A DNA stretch of 64,000 bases. Source: Brachynemurus nebulosus. Taxonomy: Eukaryota > Arthropoda > Insecta > Neuroptera > Myrmeleontidae. The notes under the pieces were generated by a model, which was given only the letters and a program-made list of their open reading frames with translations, did no database searches and was not told the DNA's origin. Shown here in pieces: positions 9,742 through 21,345 of the stretch; within the stretch, counting starts at the first letter, position 1, and each line of letters starts with the position of its first letter. A program made the position numbers and the translations under genes. The DNA lies in assembly GCA_035578155.1 (NCBI GenBank), contig JAPWDM010000015.1:7562709-7626708 (forward strand), given 5' to 3'.

Positions 9742-11115
9742 ATGCCTGTTTTCGTTAAACAAAAGAGAAATAGGGATTCCGTTTCAAATATTTCGAATGC
9801 ACATCGAAGTATTGATTCTGTTAGCGTAGATAACAATAGTAATAGTAGTTTAGAATCGGCAAATATCGACGAAGAAATATTAGACAAGTTAAAATTATTA
9901 AATCTTTCAAAAGATTTCACAAATTTAAATAATATTAGCAATTGTAACGAAACATTAGAATCAAATATGGCCGTAAGCGAAATTTTTAATAATTTACGTA
10001 TTCCAGATGCAGTTAAGGATTTACCGTCCTTTGACGGAAATCCAAAATTACTGTTTGAATTTATAGAAAACGTTGAAGAAATTTTATCTATAATTAATAT
10101 AAATGCAAATGCGGCATACGGCAAAATAGTTTTAAGGGCAATTAGAAATAAAATAATAAATAATGCTAATGAAATTTTAATAATGTATGGTACACCACTA
10201 GATTGGGAAACAATAAAAAGCAATCTAATTTCTCACTATAGCGACAAACGTAACGAAACTTCTCTAATTAGGGATTTACATTCACTAAAACAAAACAACA
10301 AAACTGTTGAACAATTTTATAGCGAAATAATTGATATATATTCAACAATCATAAATCACATTAAATTAAATGAACGTGTTTCCGCAGTCATACATGCGAA
10401 AGAAAATTTATACTCAACTATGTGTCTGAATATATTTTTATCGGGTCTCAGAGAACCATTAGGGAGTAGTATTAGGACTATGGAGCCGACGAAATTAGTG
10501 CAAGCCTTCCAATTTTGTGTCGAAGAGCAAAACATACATTATTTAAAACATACAAATAACACACACAATTATTCTCGAGACCAAACCAAACCAAAATCCA
10601 CACACCATTCATTCCCAAATCAACACTTTAATAAACCTTCAACTTCCTATCAACCTGCAGTTAGACCTAATCTAACTCAAAACCGAACAAATCAGTCTAT
10701 ACCAATAAAAAATAATCCATTCAACAATACCAACATGTATAGACCAATCCATTATCAACAACCAATATTTACCAGAAATATTCCTCAACAACCACCGCCT
10801 GCTAGACAAAATCCTTATCGACCAACACCTATGGACATTAGTACACAATCACGACAAAATCATTCGACACCAATTAGACAAAAACCAGTAGGACATACAT
10901 TTTTTAATGTAAATAACAGAAATAGAAATTTTAATAGCGAGGAATTACACAATACAGAAATAACAAACGAATATACAGATAGTGAACAACATAATTTAGA
11001 TTACAACGAAACTGAAGGACAATATCAAAATTGTCAAAATCTGGATGCTTATTATGTTCCGGAGGCCGAAGATGAAAATTTTACATTCAGTGGCCCGAAC
11101 CAATCGGATACTTAG
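9742..11115 (+). CDS. errantivirus-like Gag polyprotein
   Basis: A 457-codon open frame. The ATG at 9742 is preferred to the upstream TTG in the same frame. Residues ~1-80 are Ser/Asn/Asp-rich. A capsid-like Retrotrans_gag core lies around ~95-280 ('LPSFDGNPKLLFEFIENVEEI', split here as LPSFDGNPKL and LFEFIENVEEI; later 'YSDKRNETSLIRDLHSLKQ' and 'FLSGLREPLGSSI'). The C-terminal third is Asn/Gln/Pro-rich and basic, with many NRN/QNP motifs. No CCHC zinc knuckle is visible, and errantivirus Gags commonly lack one. The protein packages the RNA and forms particles. The frame is intact. It ends in TAG at 11113-11115, downstream of a -1 slippery site that would feed ribosomes into pol. Confidence 0.85.
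   Translation: MPVFVKQKRNRDSVSNISNAHRSIDSVSVDNNSNSSLESANIDEEILDKLKLLNLSKDFTNLNNISNCNETLESNMAVSEIFNNLRIPDAVKDLPSFDGNPKLLFEFIENVEEILSIININANAAYGKIVLRAIRNKIINNANEILIMYGTPLDWETIKSNLISHYSDKRNETSLIRDLHSLKQNNKTVEQFYSEIIDIYSTIINHIKLNERVSAVIHAKENLYSTMCLNIFLSGLREPLGSSIRTMEPTKLVQAFQFCVEEQNIHYLKHTNNTHNYSRDQTKPKSTHHSFPNQHFNKPSTSYQPAVRPNLTQNRTNQSIPIKNNPFNNTNMYRPIHYQQPIFTRNIPQQPPPARQNPYRPTPMDISTQSRQNHSTPIRQKPVGHTFFNVNNRNRNFNSEELHNTEITNEYTDSEQHNLDYNETEGQYQNCQNLDAYYVPEAEDENFTFSGPNQSDT
11076..11082 (+). other. predicted -1 ribosomal frameshift site (gag to pol)
   Basis: A AAT TTT in the gag reading frame matches the X XXY YYZ heptamer. The -1 frame is closed by TGA at 11073-11075 and opens exactly at 11076. 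It then runs into the protease, so this is the only short window where a slip could work together with the next ~30 nt. A downstream pseudoknot was not assessed. Confidence 0.6.
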
Positions 11116-14100
11116 ATCCAAACGTACATGGACATCATTTACCCTACATTCACATTCAACTCCCAAACGGACCTAAACTAAAATTATTAATTGATACTGG
11201 AAGTAGCAATTCCTTTATAAATCCCGAATATATACAAGACGAACATATACAGACAATTGCACCTAAAAGAATAACCACAATGGTCAATACACATAAAATT
11301 AACCAACAAGTAAACGGGTGAATTACCATTTTTAGTTTTTAAATTTCATAACTATTTTGATGGGCTTATAGGTATTGATAATTTGAAACAATTAAAAGCT
11401 ACTATTGATATTGAAAATGAAGTTTTAATTACCCCATTTGTAAAAATTAAGTTTTTGTATAAACCAAACTTTATGTCACAAAAATACTTAGTAGAACCAA
11501 ATATTTCAAAACTTTTCTGGTTACCAGTTGATTTTAATACTCCATTTATTTATTGTCCAAAAATTGTTTTAAGTAATGGTTTAATAATTTCGGAAGGTAT
11601 TTATAAAACAAAAAATAATTATGCATTTCTGGAAGTAACAAATCCAACAGTTAGTACAAAAACATTATTTATTGAACAACCACTAAAAGTACAACCGTAT
11701 AATTCTAACGACTATTTTGAAATTAATAATTTTAATTTTTCATCCCCTTCTACGCAATTAGATGGCATAGAAAATCTTATTTGGGTTAATCATTTAAATA
11801 ATTTGGAACGTAAGGCGATTATTGACTTATGCAAACAGTACGACGATATTTTCTTTAGGGAAGGACAACAACTGAGGTTCACTAGTACAATAAAACACCA
11901 AATTAACACACATGACGAAATACCTATTTATACTAAAAGTTATAGATATCCATTTATTCACAAAAATGAAGTTCAGGATCAAATAAATAAAATGTTAGAA
12001 CAGGGAATAATCCGTCCTAGTCATTCTCCATGGTCTAGTCCTATATGGATAGTGCCTAAAAAGAAAGGCGCATCAGGGAAACAAAAATGGCGACTTGTAG
12101 CGACTATCGGAAAGAAAATGGCAAAACGATCGACGACAAATATCCAATCCCTAACATTACTGACATACTTGACCGACTTGGTAGAGCAATGTATTTTACA
12201 ACATTAGATTTGGCTTCTGGATTTCATCAAATAGAAGTTGATCCTAAAGATATCCAAAAGACCGCTTTTAGTGTTGAGCAAGGGCACTTCGAATATGTCC
12301 GTATGCCTTTTGGATTAAAGAATGCTCCGGCCACCTTCCAAAGGGTCATGGATTTAGTACTAAGGGGCCTACAAAACATTTGCATGGTATATATTGACGA
12401 CATTATTATTTTTAGCACTAGTTTGGAGGAACACATTGAAAACTTACGGAAGGTATTTGACAGACTTAAACAAGCAAATTTAAAGATACAATTGGACAAA
12501 TCAGAATTTTTGCATAAAGAAATAGCCTTTTTAGGTCACATAATTAGCGACAAAGGTATAAAACCAAATCCGGATAAAATTAAAGTTATTCAAAAATATC
12601 CCATCCCTAGAACCCAAAAAGAAATAAAATCATTTTTAGGACTTGTCGGTTACTATAGAAAATTTATAAAAAACTTTGCTAAATTAACTAAACCTTTAAC
12701 CGCCTGTTTAAAAAAGGACACAAAAGTAGTTATAACTGACGAATATAAAAAAGCTTTCGAAGACTGTAAAAACTTATTAATGAACGACCCAATACTTGCG
12801 TACCCGGACTTCACAAAACATTTTAATTTGACTACAGACGCTAGCAATTTTGCAATAGGTGCTGTCTTAAGCCAAGGACCAATTGGACAGGATCGACCCA
12901 TTTGCTATGCTAGTCGTACCCTTAACCAATCAGAATGTAGGTACAACACAATAGAAAAGGAGCTGCTTGCCATTGTTTGGGCCTGTAAATATTTTCGACC
13001 GTACCTCTACGGACGAAAATTTAACATAGTTACAGATCATAAACCACTTACATAGCTTATGAGCCTGAAAGAACCAAATAGCAAACTTGTTAGGTGGCGT
13101 TTACGTTTAGAAGAATTTGACTATAAAATCATTTACAAAAAAGGTAAACAAGACACCAATGCAGATTGTCTAAGCCGAATTCCCATCGAAATCAATAATA
13201 ACGAAAGTACAGACGCCGAACAGGGTAGTTCAGACTCAATGACGCAACATAGTGCCGATTCAGACAATAATGACTTAATTCATATTAGCGAAAGACCTTT
13301 AAACGAATTTTCAGAACAATTAATATTCGAACAAGCAGACAATAGACCGGACCGTATATTACAAATTTTATTTAAAACAAAAAAACGACAAATTTTCAGA
13401 AAACCGAACTTTTCTAATCAGGACATAATAAACATTTTTAAACAATATATTAATACAAAGAAAATTAATGCAATTTATTGTCGAGATGACAATTTATTTA
13501 AAATAATTCAAGAAATTTATTCAAAATTTTTCTCTAGAAACAAAAATTTTTAAAGTAGTTAGATGTACAGAATTTTTGACTGACGTTACAAACGAGGACG
13601 AACAAGATTTAGCAATTACTGACTATCATAAAAACAATAATCACAGAGGAATAAACGAGACATTACTTCACTTAAAACGTGACATTTATTTCCCAAACAT
13701 GAAAAGCAAAATTACAAAAATTATAAACAATTGTGAACTTTGTCAGATGATGAAATATGATAGAAATCCACCAAGGCCGAAATTTAATCTTACAGAAACT
13801 CCAAAGAAACCGCTTGAAATAGTACATATAGATTTATTTCATATACAAAACGATAAAATTTTAACTGTAGTAGATAAGTTTTCAAGATTTGCTGACGCTT
13901 ATTTACTAACAAACGCAAATTCTCTTGAAATAATTAAATGTTTAAGGTCATTTTTTATGCGACACGGAATTCCAAATAAGTTAATAGTAGATTCAGGACC
14001 CGAATTTAACTCCATAATATTTAATGATTTTTGTAAACAGTACAAAATTAACATACACGTAACATCCCTTCAACAAAGTACAAGTAATGCACCTGTAGAA

Positions 14101-14638
14101 CGTTTGCATTCCACATTATTAGAAACATACCGTATTTTATATCATCAAGACAAAAATAGAGATAAAACCGATATTTTAAACGAATGTGTTCTTACATATA
14201 ACAATGCTATTCATTTTTCAACTAAACTAACCCCTCACGAATTATTTTACGGACGACCCAATAAAATTGATATAGAATTTAATAACGAACATGAATATTT
14301 ACAAAAATTAAATAAATTACAGACAGATCTTTATAAATTAAAACAACGAAATGCACCAAGCTAAAGAAAAATTAATAAATAAACTAAATGAAACAAGAGA
14401 TGACCCTGAACCCTTTCAAAATAATAAATTAGCTTTCTTTAAAAGTAACCGGCGAAATAAAAGAGAACCAAGAGCTACTAAAATCAAAATTACATCTAGA
14501 ACTAATAATGGTTGTTACTTGGTTACGAAAAACAAAAAACTTAATATTAAAGCACATAGAGCAAAAATTAAAAAGAAACGTCTATTTCAGGACGCTACTC
14601 CTACTGACGGTGACAATGACGAAAATGCAGAAAATTGA
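11076..14638 (+). pseudogene. errantivirus-like Pol (protease, reverse transcriptase, RNase H, integrase), frameshifted
   Basis: The domains are in order. An aspartic protease carries 'LLIDTGSSNSF' at ~11184-11220. The RT runs ~11880-12600 with '[16 protein letters not shown]' and catalytic 'VYIDDIIIF' near 12387-12413. RNase H has '[14 protein letters not shown]' at ~12833 and 'TDHKPLT' at ~13033. The integrase has an HHCC finger (H at ~13626/13641, 'CELC' at ~13735), then 'VHIDLFH', 'VDSGPEF' and 'NAPVERLH' as the D,D,E triad. Breaks: a frameshift and stop near 11318-11325 after the protease, a one-base shift near 12098-12110 in RT, a TAG at ~13053-13055 in RNase H, a shift near 13524-13550 before the integrase, and one near 14345. 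The enzyme set is complete in outline but not expressible. Confidence 0.85.
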
Positions 14639-16215
14639 AATACAAGATTTAAGTGGAACTCAAGGTATTCTGCCAATGACTTTAGGACCGTGCAGAATTA
14701 TCAAAAATTATTTAAATTATATACACATAGTTAAATTAGAAGATTTTAATGTAGCTTGAGAAAATATCAGAAAATCACTAGAAATAGTTAATGATAATCA
14801 GTGGGGAAATATAAAGGAAGTAACGTATTTAAAATTTAAAGAATTGGAAAACAATATAAATCAATTATATCCTTTTAAGCTTAGTAATCGTAAAAAGCGT
14901 GGCTTGATTAATAGTTTGGGTAGTATCATTAAAAGTATAACTGGGAATATGGATGACCAAGATGCAGTAAAACTTAATACGGAAATTGAAACTATTATGC
15001 TTAATGAACATGACTTGAAAAATGGTTTAAATAAATAAGTAAAATTAAACGATGAAATGATTGAAAGATTTAAAAATATAACAAATTTCATTAATAAGCA
15101 ACAAGAACGTATTTTTAATTATTTAAATATCCACGAGGAAATGACTAATAAAATTCGCTCAGATGAAGAAAAATTTCAGTATATTCAGTTTACATATCAA
15201 ATTAATTACAACATAGATTTACTTAGTAAACAAATTAACAATATTGCAGAATCAATTACTCTAGCTAAAATCAACTTAATTTCAAAACATATTTTACATC
15301 CGAATGAATTAAATACAATTAAAGAAATTCTTTTTAATCAAAATTTAAAAATCAAATCTGTTGAACAAATCTACGAATTATTAGAACTTCAGGCTTACTA
15401 CAATCATTCTAATATTATTTTTAATATTAAAACTCCTCTTTTGTTTAAAGAAAATTACTCCTTTACACACGTAATTCCTTTACCAATAAATCAAACAAAA
15501 TTTATACCAACTAAATATCCATTTATTGCCCATAATAAGCAGAACATATATTATTATCAAAACAAATGTACTCAGTTTGAGAAAACTTTCGTCTGTCAAC
15601 ACACACTAAATTCAGAAAAAGCCAAAGTTTCAGAATGCATCGGTAACATACTAAATAATAAACATGCCAACTGCAAGTTAGAAGATAAACCCAACTTCAA
15701 AACAATTTTCCAACCTGAAGAAAATTTCATCCTTCTCATCAATATGCCGAAAACCAATATTACATCAACATGTGGACTTCTGGAAAAAGAAATATTTGGA
15801 ACCGTTTAATGCACTACGAAAATTGTACAGTTAATATCAATGATATGGTTTACGATAGCCGAATCTTCATCGAATGGGACACAGTCCATCTGATTCCTGC
15901 CTCATTCATACATATAAACGAAACCGAAACACTGGAAACATTAAGTAACATTAAGTTTTGAGAAACTAGCCGATTTTCATCAAAAACACCGAGAAACTGC
16001 AAATAATGGAAATCCAACTTCAAAATCGAGATTATATCCTGTACGGAACAATTAGCTTCATAACACTTACAATTGGTTTATACATTCTACAAAAATTGAT
16101 CCAGTGGAAAAAGAAAAAGCCCAAAGAAGTTACAAAAGTTATCCACACCATCAACAAGGACACCTCGATTCCGCCACAAGAATCAAGATTCCTATGGACG
16201 TTACCTTCGGACTAA
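14508..16215 (+). pseudogene. errantivirus-like envelope (fusion) glycoprotein, interrupted
   Basis: Overlaps the end of pol, as in errantiviruses. The N-terminal part reads 'GTQGILPMTLGPCRI'. A dibasic furin-type site 'RKKRG' at ~14889-14903 is followed by a conserved fusion-peptide-like segment, 'LINSLGSIIKSITGN', characteristic of the insect errantivirus/baculovirus F-like class. Downstream is an extended ectodomain with several Cys, then a C-terminal hydrophobic membrane span near 16033-16095 ('LYGTISFITLTIGLYIL') and a Lys-rich tail. Breaks: TGA at 14757-14759, TAA at 15036-15038, a frameshift near 15770-15800, a stop at 15959-15961 and a further shift near 16005. Its spliced mRNA would use the leader donor. 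This copy cannot make a full-length protein. Confidence 0.82.
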
Positions 16216-16224
16216 GAGGGGAGG
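16214..16224 (+). other. polypurine tract
   Basis: AAGAGGGGAGG sits directly before the 3' LTR start AGTTAC, where it would prime plus-strand DNA synthesis. Confidence 0.75.
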
Positions 16225-16680
16225 AGTTACAGTTTAGGCTTAGTTTATACTCATATAAATAATATTAATTTGACTTCAATGGATTTTTCCTTAAAATTTA
16301 GATATCTATTTTATTTATTTCTAATACAAAAAATTATATTTTTAATTCATTTTATTTCAGAAAATAATATTTTATTTCATATATTTTATTAACAAATTAT
16401 TTAAGTAAAAATCTCAATTTTAATTCAATGAAATTGTCAAATTTGCAAATTAGGTATTTTTTAACGGATGTGTGACGAAATAACTTCCTCACATCAAAAA
16501 TTGTATATAAAGTAAATACAATCAATAAAAAACGAATTCTTATTTTTCAAGTTTACGAAATAGGCAAAAACTCTGCCCAAATTATTACTGAAAATTAATT
16601 GTTAAGTTATCATTGTAAAATTTTTGTAAAATTAAAAATAAATTTTTTTTAATTAAATCCTTCGAACAAGTTATTTTACT
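16225..16680 (+). repeat. 3' LTR
   Basis: AGTTAC to TTTTACT, 456 bp, so its ends form the short AGT/ACT inverted termini of errantivirus LTRs. It is immediately followed by CGCG (16681-16684), matching the 5' flank. Bases 16225-16642 match the 5' LTR; the tail 16643-16680 has no counterpart there. Confidence 0.82.
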
Positions 16681-16684
16681 CGCG

Positions 16685-17425
16685 CTGATGTCTAAAAATA
16701 GTTACATGCCAATTAGTCGCCGGAAGTCTTATAAGCCAAGTACAGTGCGGCACAAAATTAATCGGCCACCCATTATGGAGTCCACACTTTTGACGCGCAG
16801 TGGGCGGCAGAACTCGCCTGCGGTTGTATCCTCCTTGGTATGACGTAAAAACGTCTGCGGTACGGCAACCGACTTTTAGCTTCAGAGGTAGAGCATGCGG
16901 GGGAGCTCTCTTGTTTCGTCAACCCGGTACTCTAGCGATATATACGGGCGCCATGCACTCTATTGGCTCTAACTTTACCCCAGAGTGCAAAATGTGTAAC
17001 GCCACTTCCTGAAAGTGTTCGCAAAACGGGGATAACAATTTAATGAAAGAATGTTAACTGTATTTTATCAGGTTTACTTAAATCCCTTTTTGTTACAAAT
17101 AAAATGTTCTTTCAACGTATATACTGGTGGTACTGTTTTATTTTGAAAGTAACGGCAAAAGTAATGCTTAAAATTTTGTTTAAACAATTAAAACTTCTAA
17201 ACGTAAATTACGGAACATATCGTAACTTTTACAAACTTCTTTACAAATAAATAAAATAGAAAGAAAATTATGGTAAATTTTATAACAATAACGGTCCCTT
17301 AAATTTCACATAGTGCCATTAGTCGGCAAAAGTCGGCATTAGTCCAGAGAAAACTGAGTAATAAAGAAAATTGTTACCTTCGAATACTAGTTATTCTTAC
17401 GGTACATAAATCGTTGTAGGTAATC
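16685..17425. other. mixed sequence with a GC-richer island
   Basis: A GC-richer block at ~16740-17010 starts TACAGTGCGGCACAAAATTA, which looks like one end of a DNA transposon, but no inverted partner was found in the window. The short frame at 16800-17012 shows no known domain. The remainder is AT-rich without features. Confidence 0.35.
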
Positions 17426-17863
17426 TTAATGGGATACTTTAACTTCGGTAGCTAGTGTCGATGTTGATGGACCTTCGAGATTTTCTGCACGTGCTAATGC
17501 GACTGGTTGAGACTTGTAGACCGTAAGTTTCGGCAAGCGGGAAAACACGGCTCGGTACTTCGATGTAATTGTCGGTAAACGGTAAGATAGTCCAGTCGAT
17601 AAACGCATTTCGGTAAAAGTAACAGGTTCCAGGTAAACAGGCTTACATCGGGATCCCAATTTTTGCTCCGGGCCGTAACGAAAGTAACCTCCGAAATTGA
17701 AGTGTAGCAGGAACGGTAATAAAAACGTGTACAGCGGAAACTCGAGACGAAAAATAGAACGTAAAACGAAAGATAAAGATGCGGGAAAATAATGCGAAGA
17801 TGAATAGAAAGAACTAAAAGAAGAAAGCTCCTTCCTGAAAAGGAACCACAAAATTACTAACAC
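17426..17863 (-). CDS. unrecognised ORF, 145 codons
   Basis: An open frame in a locally GC-richer segment on the minus strand. The first ~55 residues are strongly hydrophobic and aromatic with many Ser/Phe/Leu, which could be a signal peptide or membrane segments. The rest is basic and Ser/Thr/Pro-rich ('LGSRCKPVYLEPVTFTEM', then 'TVYKSQPVALARAENLEG'). No family was recognised. Codon use looks less AT-biased than its surroundings, which is the only argument that it was once coding. It could be a fragment of an uncharacterised repeat. Confidence 0.25.
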   Translation of the reverse strand: MLVILWFLFRKELSSFSSFYSSSHYFPASLSFVLRSIFRLEFPLYTFLLPFLLHFNFGGYFRYGPEQKLGSRCKPVYLEPVTFTEMRLSTGLSYRLPTITSKYRAVFSRLPKLTVYKSQPVALARAENLEGPSTSTLATEVKVSH

Positions 17864-18152
17864 GAAAATACAATTAGTTCAATTAAAATTATACTCACGG
17901 AGAAGGAGCATATATCAAATTTAGAAGCACTAAAACTTCGAAAGCAAAGTTCTCCAAACGACCGGCGATATTAAAATGATCCGAAAACATCTTGTCATAT
18001 AACATTGATTACCTATTTATATGTGATTGTCGTTATGTATGTGGTGCAAGGTGGGTGCAGGTACATATATGCGTACTATAGAACTACTGTATGTATATAT
18101 TTGTTATTAATGATGTAATTAAGATCCAACAATCGATAGCCACGACCTAACA
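17864..18152. other. no recognisable gene
   Basis: Short AT-rich stretch; nothing seen. Confidence 0.4.
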
Positions 18153-18521
18153 ATGCTTGTTTGCTCTTGTAGAGCCGATAGACGACTAATCAGTAAGCAG
18201 TATAAAATGCAGTTCATTGCAATTTTCGAATTACAGGTTTTTATATGTACGCTTCATCTGTCTCATCTGTGTTTTGATCGAATGAAATATGCACAATTAT
18301 ATGATATGTATACATATTTTCACAGCGTATATTATCAACGACGTCCCGAGCCAATGCTAACATACGACTTATTCCGTTTAAAAGCACCTATTATAATGTT
18401 TGATGCTAGCCGACAAAATGATTTATTAAAAATGGCACCAGCAGAAAAAAGTACATTGGACATGTGTAGTAGCAATAATAAAAGTTCTCAATTTACATGC
18501 GTACATAGACAACTTATTTAA
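18153..18521 (+). pseudogene. possible fragment of an uncharacterised repeat protein
   Basis: A 122-codon frame. The central segment 'LTYDLFRLKAPIIMFDAS' followed by 'RQND' resembles a motif I associate with uncharacterised multicopy arthropod proteins, but I cannot name a family with confidence. The sequence before and after looks non-coding and the frame has no clear start context. It is recorded as a fragment only. Confidence 0.25.
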
Positions 18522-18887
18522 TATTTTTCATTTATCAGTTTCTTTTAATAAACGGCCACATCACAAAAAACATAACTTTATATTTTCGTCACCTATAGTT
18601 GTAATCTTATTTTGGTACAAAATAACCCAGTAGCAGGAAAAGCTCTCTCAGCTTGTATACTCGCGTTTTAATTAGTTTTAAGTCATTAAAGCAGCATTTA
18701 TACCTGACTAATGGAAACGATTTCTTTGATGAATTTTTGAATATGTGCTCCTATGGTTATAAAATAGTTTGGAAAATCCAACAATTTGTTTTCGGTAATT
18801 TTATTTGTTTGATTTCTAAAGATTTTGTCAATATCCACACCTTTTGTCATAAAAATATACCACCCATTATTTTTGCTTATTAAAAAA
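18522..18887. other. AT-rich spacer before LINE fragment
   Basis: Open frames exist on both strands (18653-18883 + and 18698-18898 -), but they are mutual shadows with no motif. Confidence 0.35.
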
Positions 18888-19860
18888 ATGGTTTCCATAC
18901 ATTACAGAAAATGCCGTAAATAAAATAGATTATAAATATTGCAAAGAGATTTTGCAAATAAAAAAAAGTACTTCGAATTGCGCGGCGATTATGGAGCTTG
19001 GACATATTTTAACTTCGGTGAAAGTAAAAGAGAGGTATATAAATTACTTTTTAAAACTGCGATACCAAGAAAATGAAAACACAAGACCGCTACAAAAATA
19101 CTGTGCAAAATACCAATATGACCGCATAGAACAAGATTTTTGGGTGGATAAAGTATGTGAAGTACTACGTGAGTTAAAAATAAGTCACGTTCTAGAAAAA
19201 ACAGTTCATGGTGCAGACATGAAAAAGACAGTTAGAAAGGCTCTAATGGAAGAATATTATGTAAAAATATTTACAGAAATTGAAAAAAGAAAAACTCTTA
19301 GATTTTTCAAAAATTTAAATCATTATGAGAAAGGTCCATATTATGTACATAATTTGTCAGATGATCTAAGAAGAGTACTTGCAAATTTTAGAACTGGCAA
19401 TTGGATATGGAATGTGATTAGAAGCAAGTACGATGAAAACAAACTATGTACGCTGTGTAACGAGCTTGAAACAGCGGAGCACTTCTTTATAGATTGTTGT
19501 GGTTTAGAGCTGTTAAGAGCAAAATATTCAATAAGCTGTAAAGATCAAAATGATGTTTATCAATTATTTAATCAGAAAAATATTGAAATTTTGACAAACC
19601 TAAGCCGTTTCTTACCAGATTTCTTAGATATTATCAAGAATAAGCAACCATAATTTCCAAGGATGTCTACCTTAAACTAAAAAGTGTATAAGTACTTAAA
19701 AAAAAAGAATTTTCATTGGCAATAAATTGTAATAGATGACTTAAGTTATAAATTGTATGTAATACACCTGTGTAAGTTATATTGTAAAATTTGATATATT
19801 ATAAATCAAATAAATACTATTCAATATTAAAAAAATAATCTGAAATTTTGTTAAAGAGTT
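18888..19860 (+). mobile_element. 5'-truncated LINE, 3' end only
   Basis: Contains the C-terminal ~250 codons of a non-LTR retrotransposon ORF2 and its 3' UTR. It ends in an A-rich TACTATTCAATATTAAAAAA segment at ~19810-19835 after an AAATAAA signal. RT and endonuclease are absent, as expected for a short 5'-truncated insertion. The target duplication was not resolved. Confidence 0.7.
18892..19653 (+). pseudogene. LINE ORF2 C-terminal domain with zinc-finger motif
   Basis: The frame is open from ~18892 ('KKWFPYITENAVNKIDY') to the stop at 19651-19653. Near the end it carries 'LCTLCNELETAEHFFIDC', a C-x2-C...H-x4-C finger typical of the C-terminus of APE-type LINE ORF2 proteins. A Leu-rich helix follows ('EILTNLSRFLPDFLDI'). 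It is intact over this part but lacks the catalytic domains, so it has no independent function. The sequence differs clearly from the 4.0-7.0 kb LINE, so it is another family. Confidence 0.75.
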
Positions 19861-20344
19861 ATAAAATATGGATATTATACTTCTAGTGAAATTGTACTTA
19901 TTTTTAAAATTGAATCATTCAACATAATGTCTGTTCTGTAAAATTAGAAAGGAAATAAATATGAAAACGACGTTCTTGTAGTTACACAATAAGAGGCAAT
20001 CTGATTGTGTACATTTACGTTCAATATAATGTACCTGAATCACTTCTATGAAATAAAATGAACTTACAATATTTCAAAATACACTGTTTTAGATTTATCA
20101 AATTAACCGGTAAAAAATCAGCAAAAATTTTAAGCCATTTTTTGTGATTTACCGATAAACTGTTTTACTGATATTATAATCCCTAGTTTTGATGTAAAAA
20201 TACAAATACTAAATTTTTACCATTTTATTTAAATATAATGCATAGTTTTAATGTAAAAACGAAAACAAGATTAATAAAATTTTTTAATTTACAAATTATT
20301 GTTTATAATTTTATTGCATTTAATCTGTCATCATTACTAAAATA
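19861..20344. other. no recognisable gene
   Basis: AT-rich. A short ORF at 20238-20468 is the shadow of the Helitron-like relic on the other strand. Confidence 0.4.
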
Positions 20345-21345
20345 CCCTTCATTCAAATGTTCTCTCCTCAACCGCCTTGTTCCTCTGATTCTTCTTCTAT
20401 CAATTTTACTAGTGGATAAAATAGAAGTTTTATATTTCCATTCCAAAAAATGTTTTTTGCACACTTGAATCGTAATTCTTCATTTTCCAAATCCCAATTT
20501 CTGAGGTAGTTTATCCTATCTTTTTCAACTTTTACATAAGCATCCACTGCTAAAATAATCGCCGTCCCATTTAGCCTAATAGCTATTTGATATTTATAAT
20601 AATCATTTCGAGTTACTTTACCATTTTTTCGTTTATAAGGTATATTCTTATACCAACCTCGAGTACCAAATGGGAAAAATAATGGATAAATCCAATGCTC
20701 AACATTAGGCTTCATTGTACTAACATATTGTAATTTTTTATCGCATTTATTTACAACAGAAACATAAGGTTCTGGTATATCGCCATCAACAGATGTTGAA
20801 AAAATAGCAGCTATTACAATTTCTTGTTGAAGATTATAACGCTATCGATCCACACCTAGTTTTAGTGTAAACGATAAATGTAATTCTGGTTTGATGTTAT
20901 TATTTTTTATTTTTTCGTATTCTCCAACTTTTTTCATCATTTCATAAGATTTAGCAAAAATGTTATGTTTCCACAATTAGGTTCCAAGACTTTTAAAAAT
21001 TTCAATATCGCAATCTGTATTATTCTGGAATCGAAACTGAATTGCCTGTAATGCATCGTAAATAAAAATTTGTCCAAAGGATGGAGTTCATTGTTGCATG
21101 GATAAAGAGCTGTATTAATTTGGCAATAAATTTGTCCTTGTATTTTAAAACAATATGGACCACGACGTTGATTATTGAAATTTATTAAATTTTACCATTA
21201 AATGAAGAAAAAGAGGAATTGTTAAATTTGCGAATATATTGGAAAAAATTATTTGACTTAGGATGAGTACCTTTAAATAAAGATTTTAAGATTTCTGGAA
21301 GATCCGGTAAAGGTTGTAAGCTCCTTAAACGTGGGGGCGTGCCCC
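20345..21345 (-). pseudogene. Helitron-like N-terminal domain relic
   Basis: Reading down from ~21345 the minus strand shows the blocks of the Helitron_like_N family in order, in shifting frames. They are 'LPEILKSLFKGTHPKSNNFF', then 'QYIRKFNNSSFSSF', 'GPYCFKIQGQIYCQINTALY' (~21180-21120), an 'FIYDALQAIQFRFQNN' block (~21060-21020), and in one clean frame (20715-20368) 'WIYPLFFPFGTRGWYKNI' with 'NDYYKYQIAIR'. This region precedes the Rep and helicase domains in Helitron proteins. Neither Rep HUH motif nor helicase was found, and there are several stops and shifts. It is an old fragment of a rolling-circle transposon. Confidence 0.7.

Larger units (their letters stand above)
9011..16680 (+). 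mobile_element. full-length errantivirus-like LTR retrotransposon (gag-pol-env)
   Basis: Two LTRs beginning AGTTAC (9011 and 16225) flank gag, pol and env in the insect errantivirus order. The 4 bp before the 5' LTR (9007-9010) and after 16680 are both CGCG. This is a 4-bp duplication of alternating pyrimidine-purine, the target type used by Gypsy-like errantiviruses. The LTRs differ at only about four positions over ~418 bp, so insertion was recent. Even so, pol and env hold several frameshifts and in-frame stops, so the copy cannot encode its full set. A purine tract precedes the 3' LTR. The last ~38 bp of the 3' LTR are not found at the 3' end of the 5' LTR. Confidence 0.9.

Noticed and set aside
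9732..10223. 163-codon minus-strand ORF opposite gag
   Set aside because: Antisense shadow of the AT-rich gag gene; no motif, and gag on the other strand explains the open frame.
12227..12901. Two minus-strand ORFs opposite the errantivirus RT
   Set aside because: Antisense shadows of pol.
16741..16775. TACAGTGCGGCACAAAATTA as a Tc1-like transposon end
   Set aside because: No inverted partner or TA-flanked mate was found in the window, so it was left as a note only.
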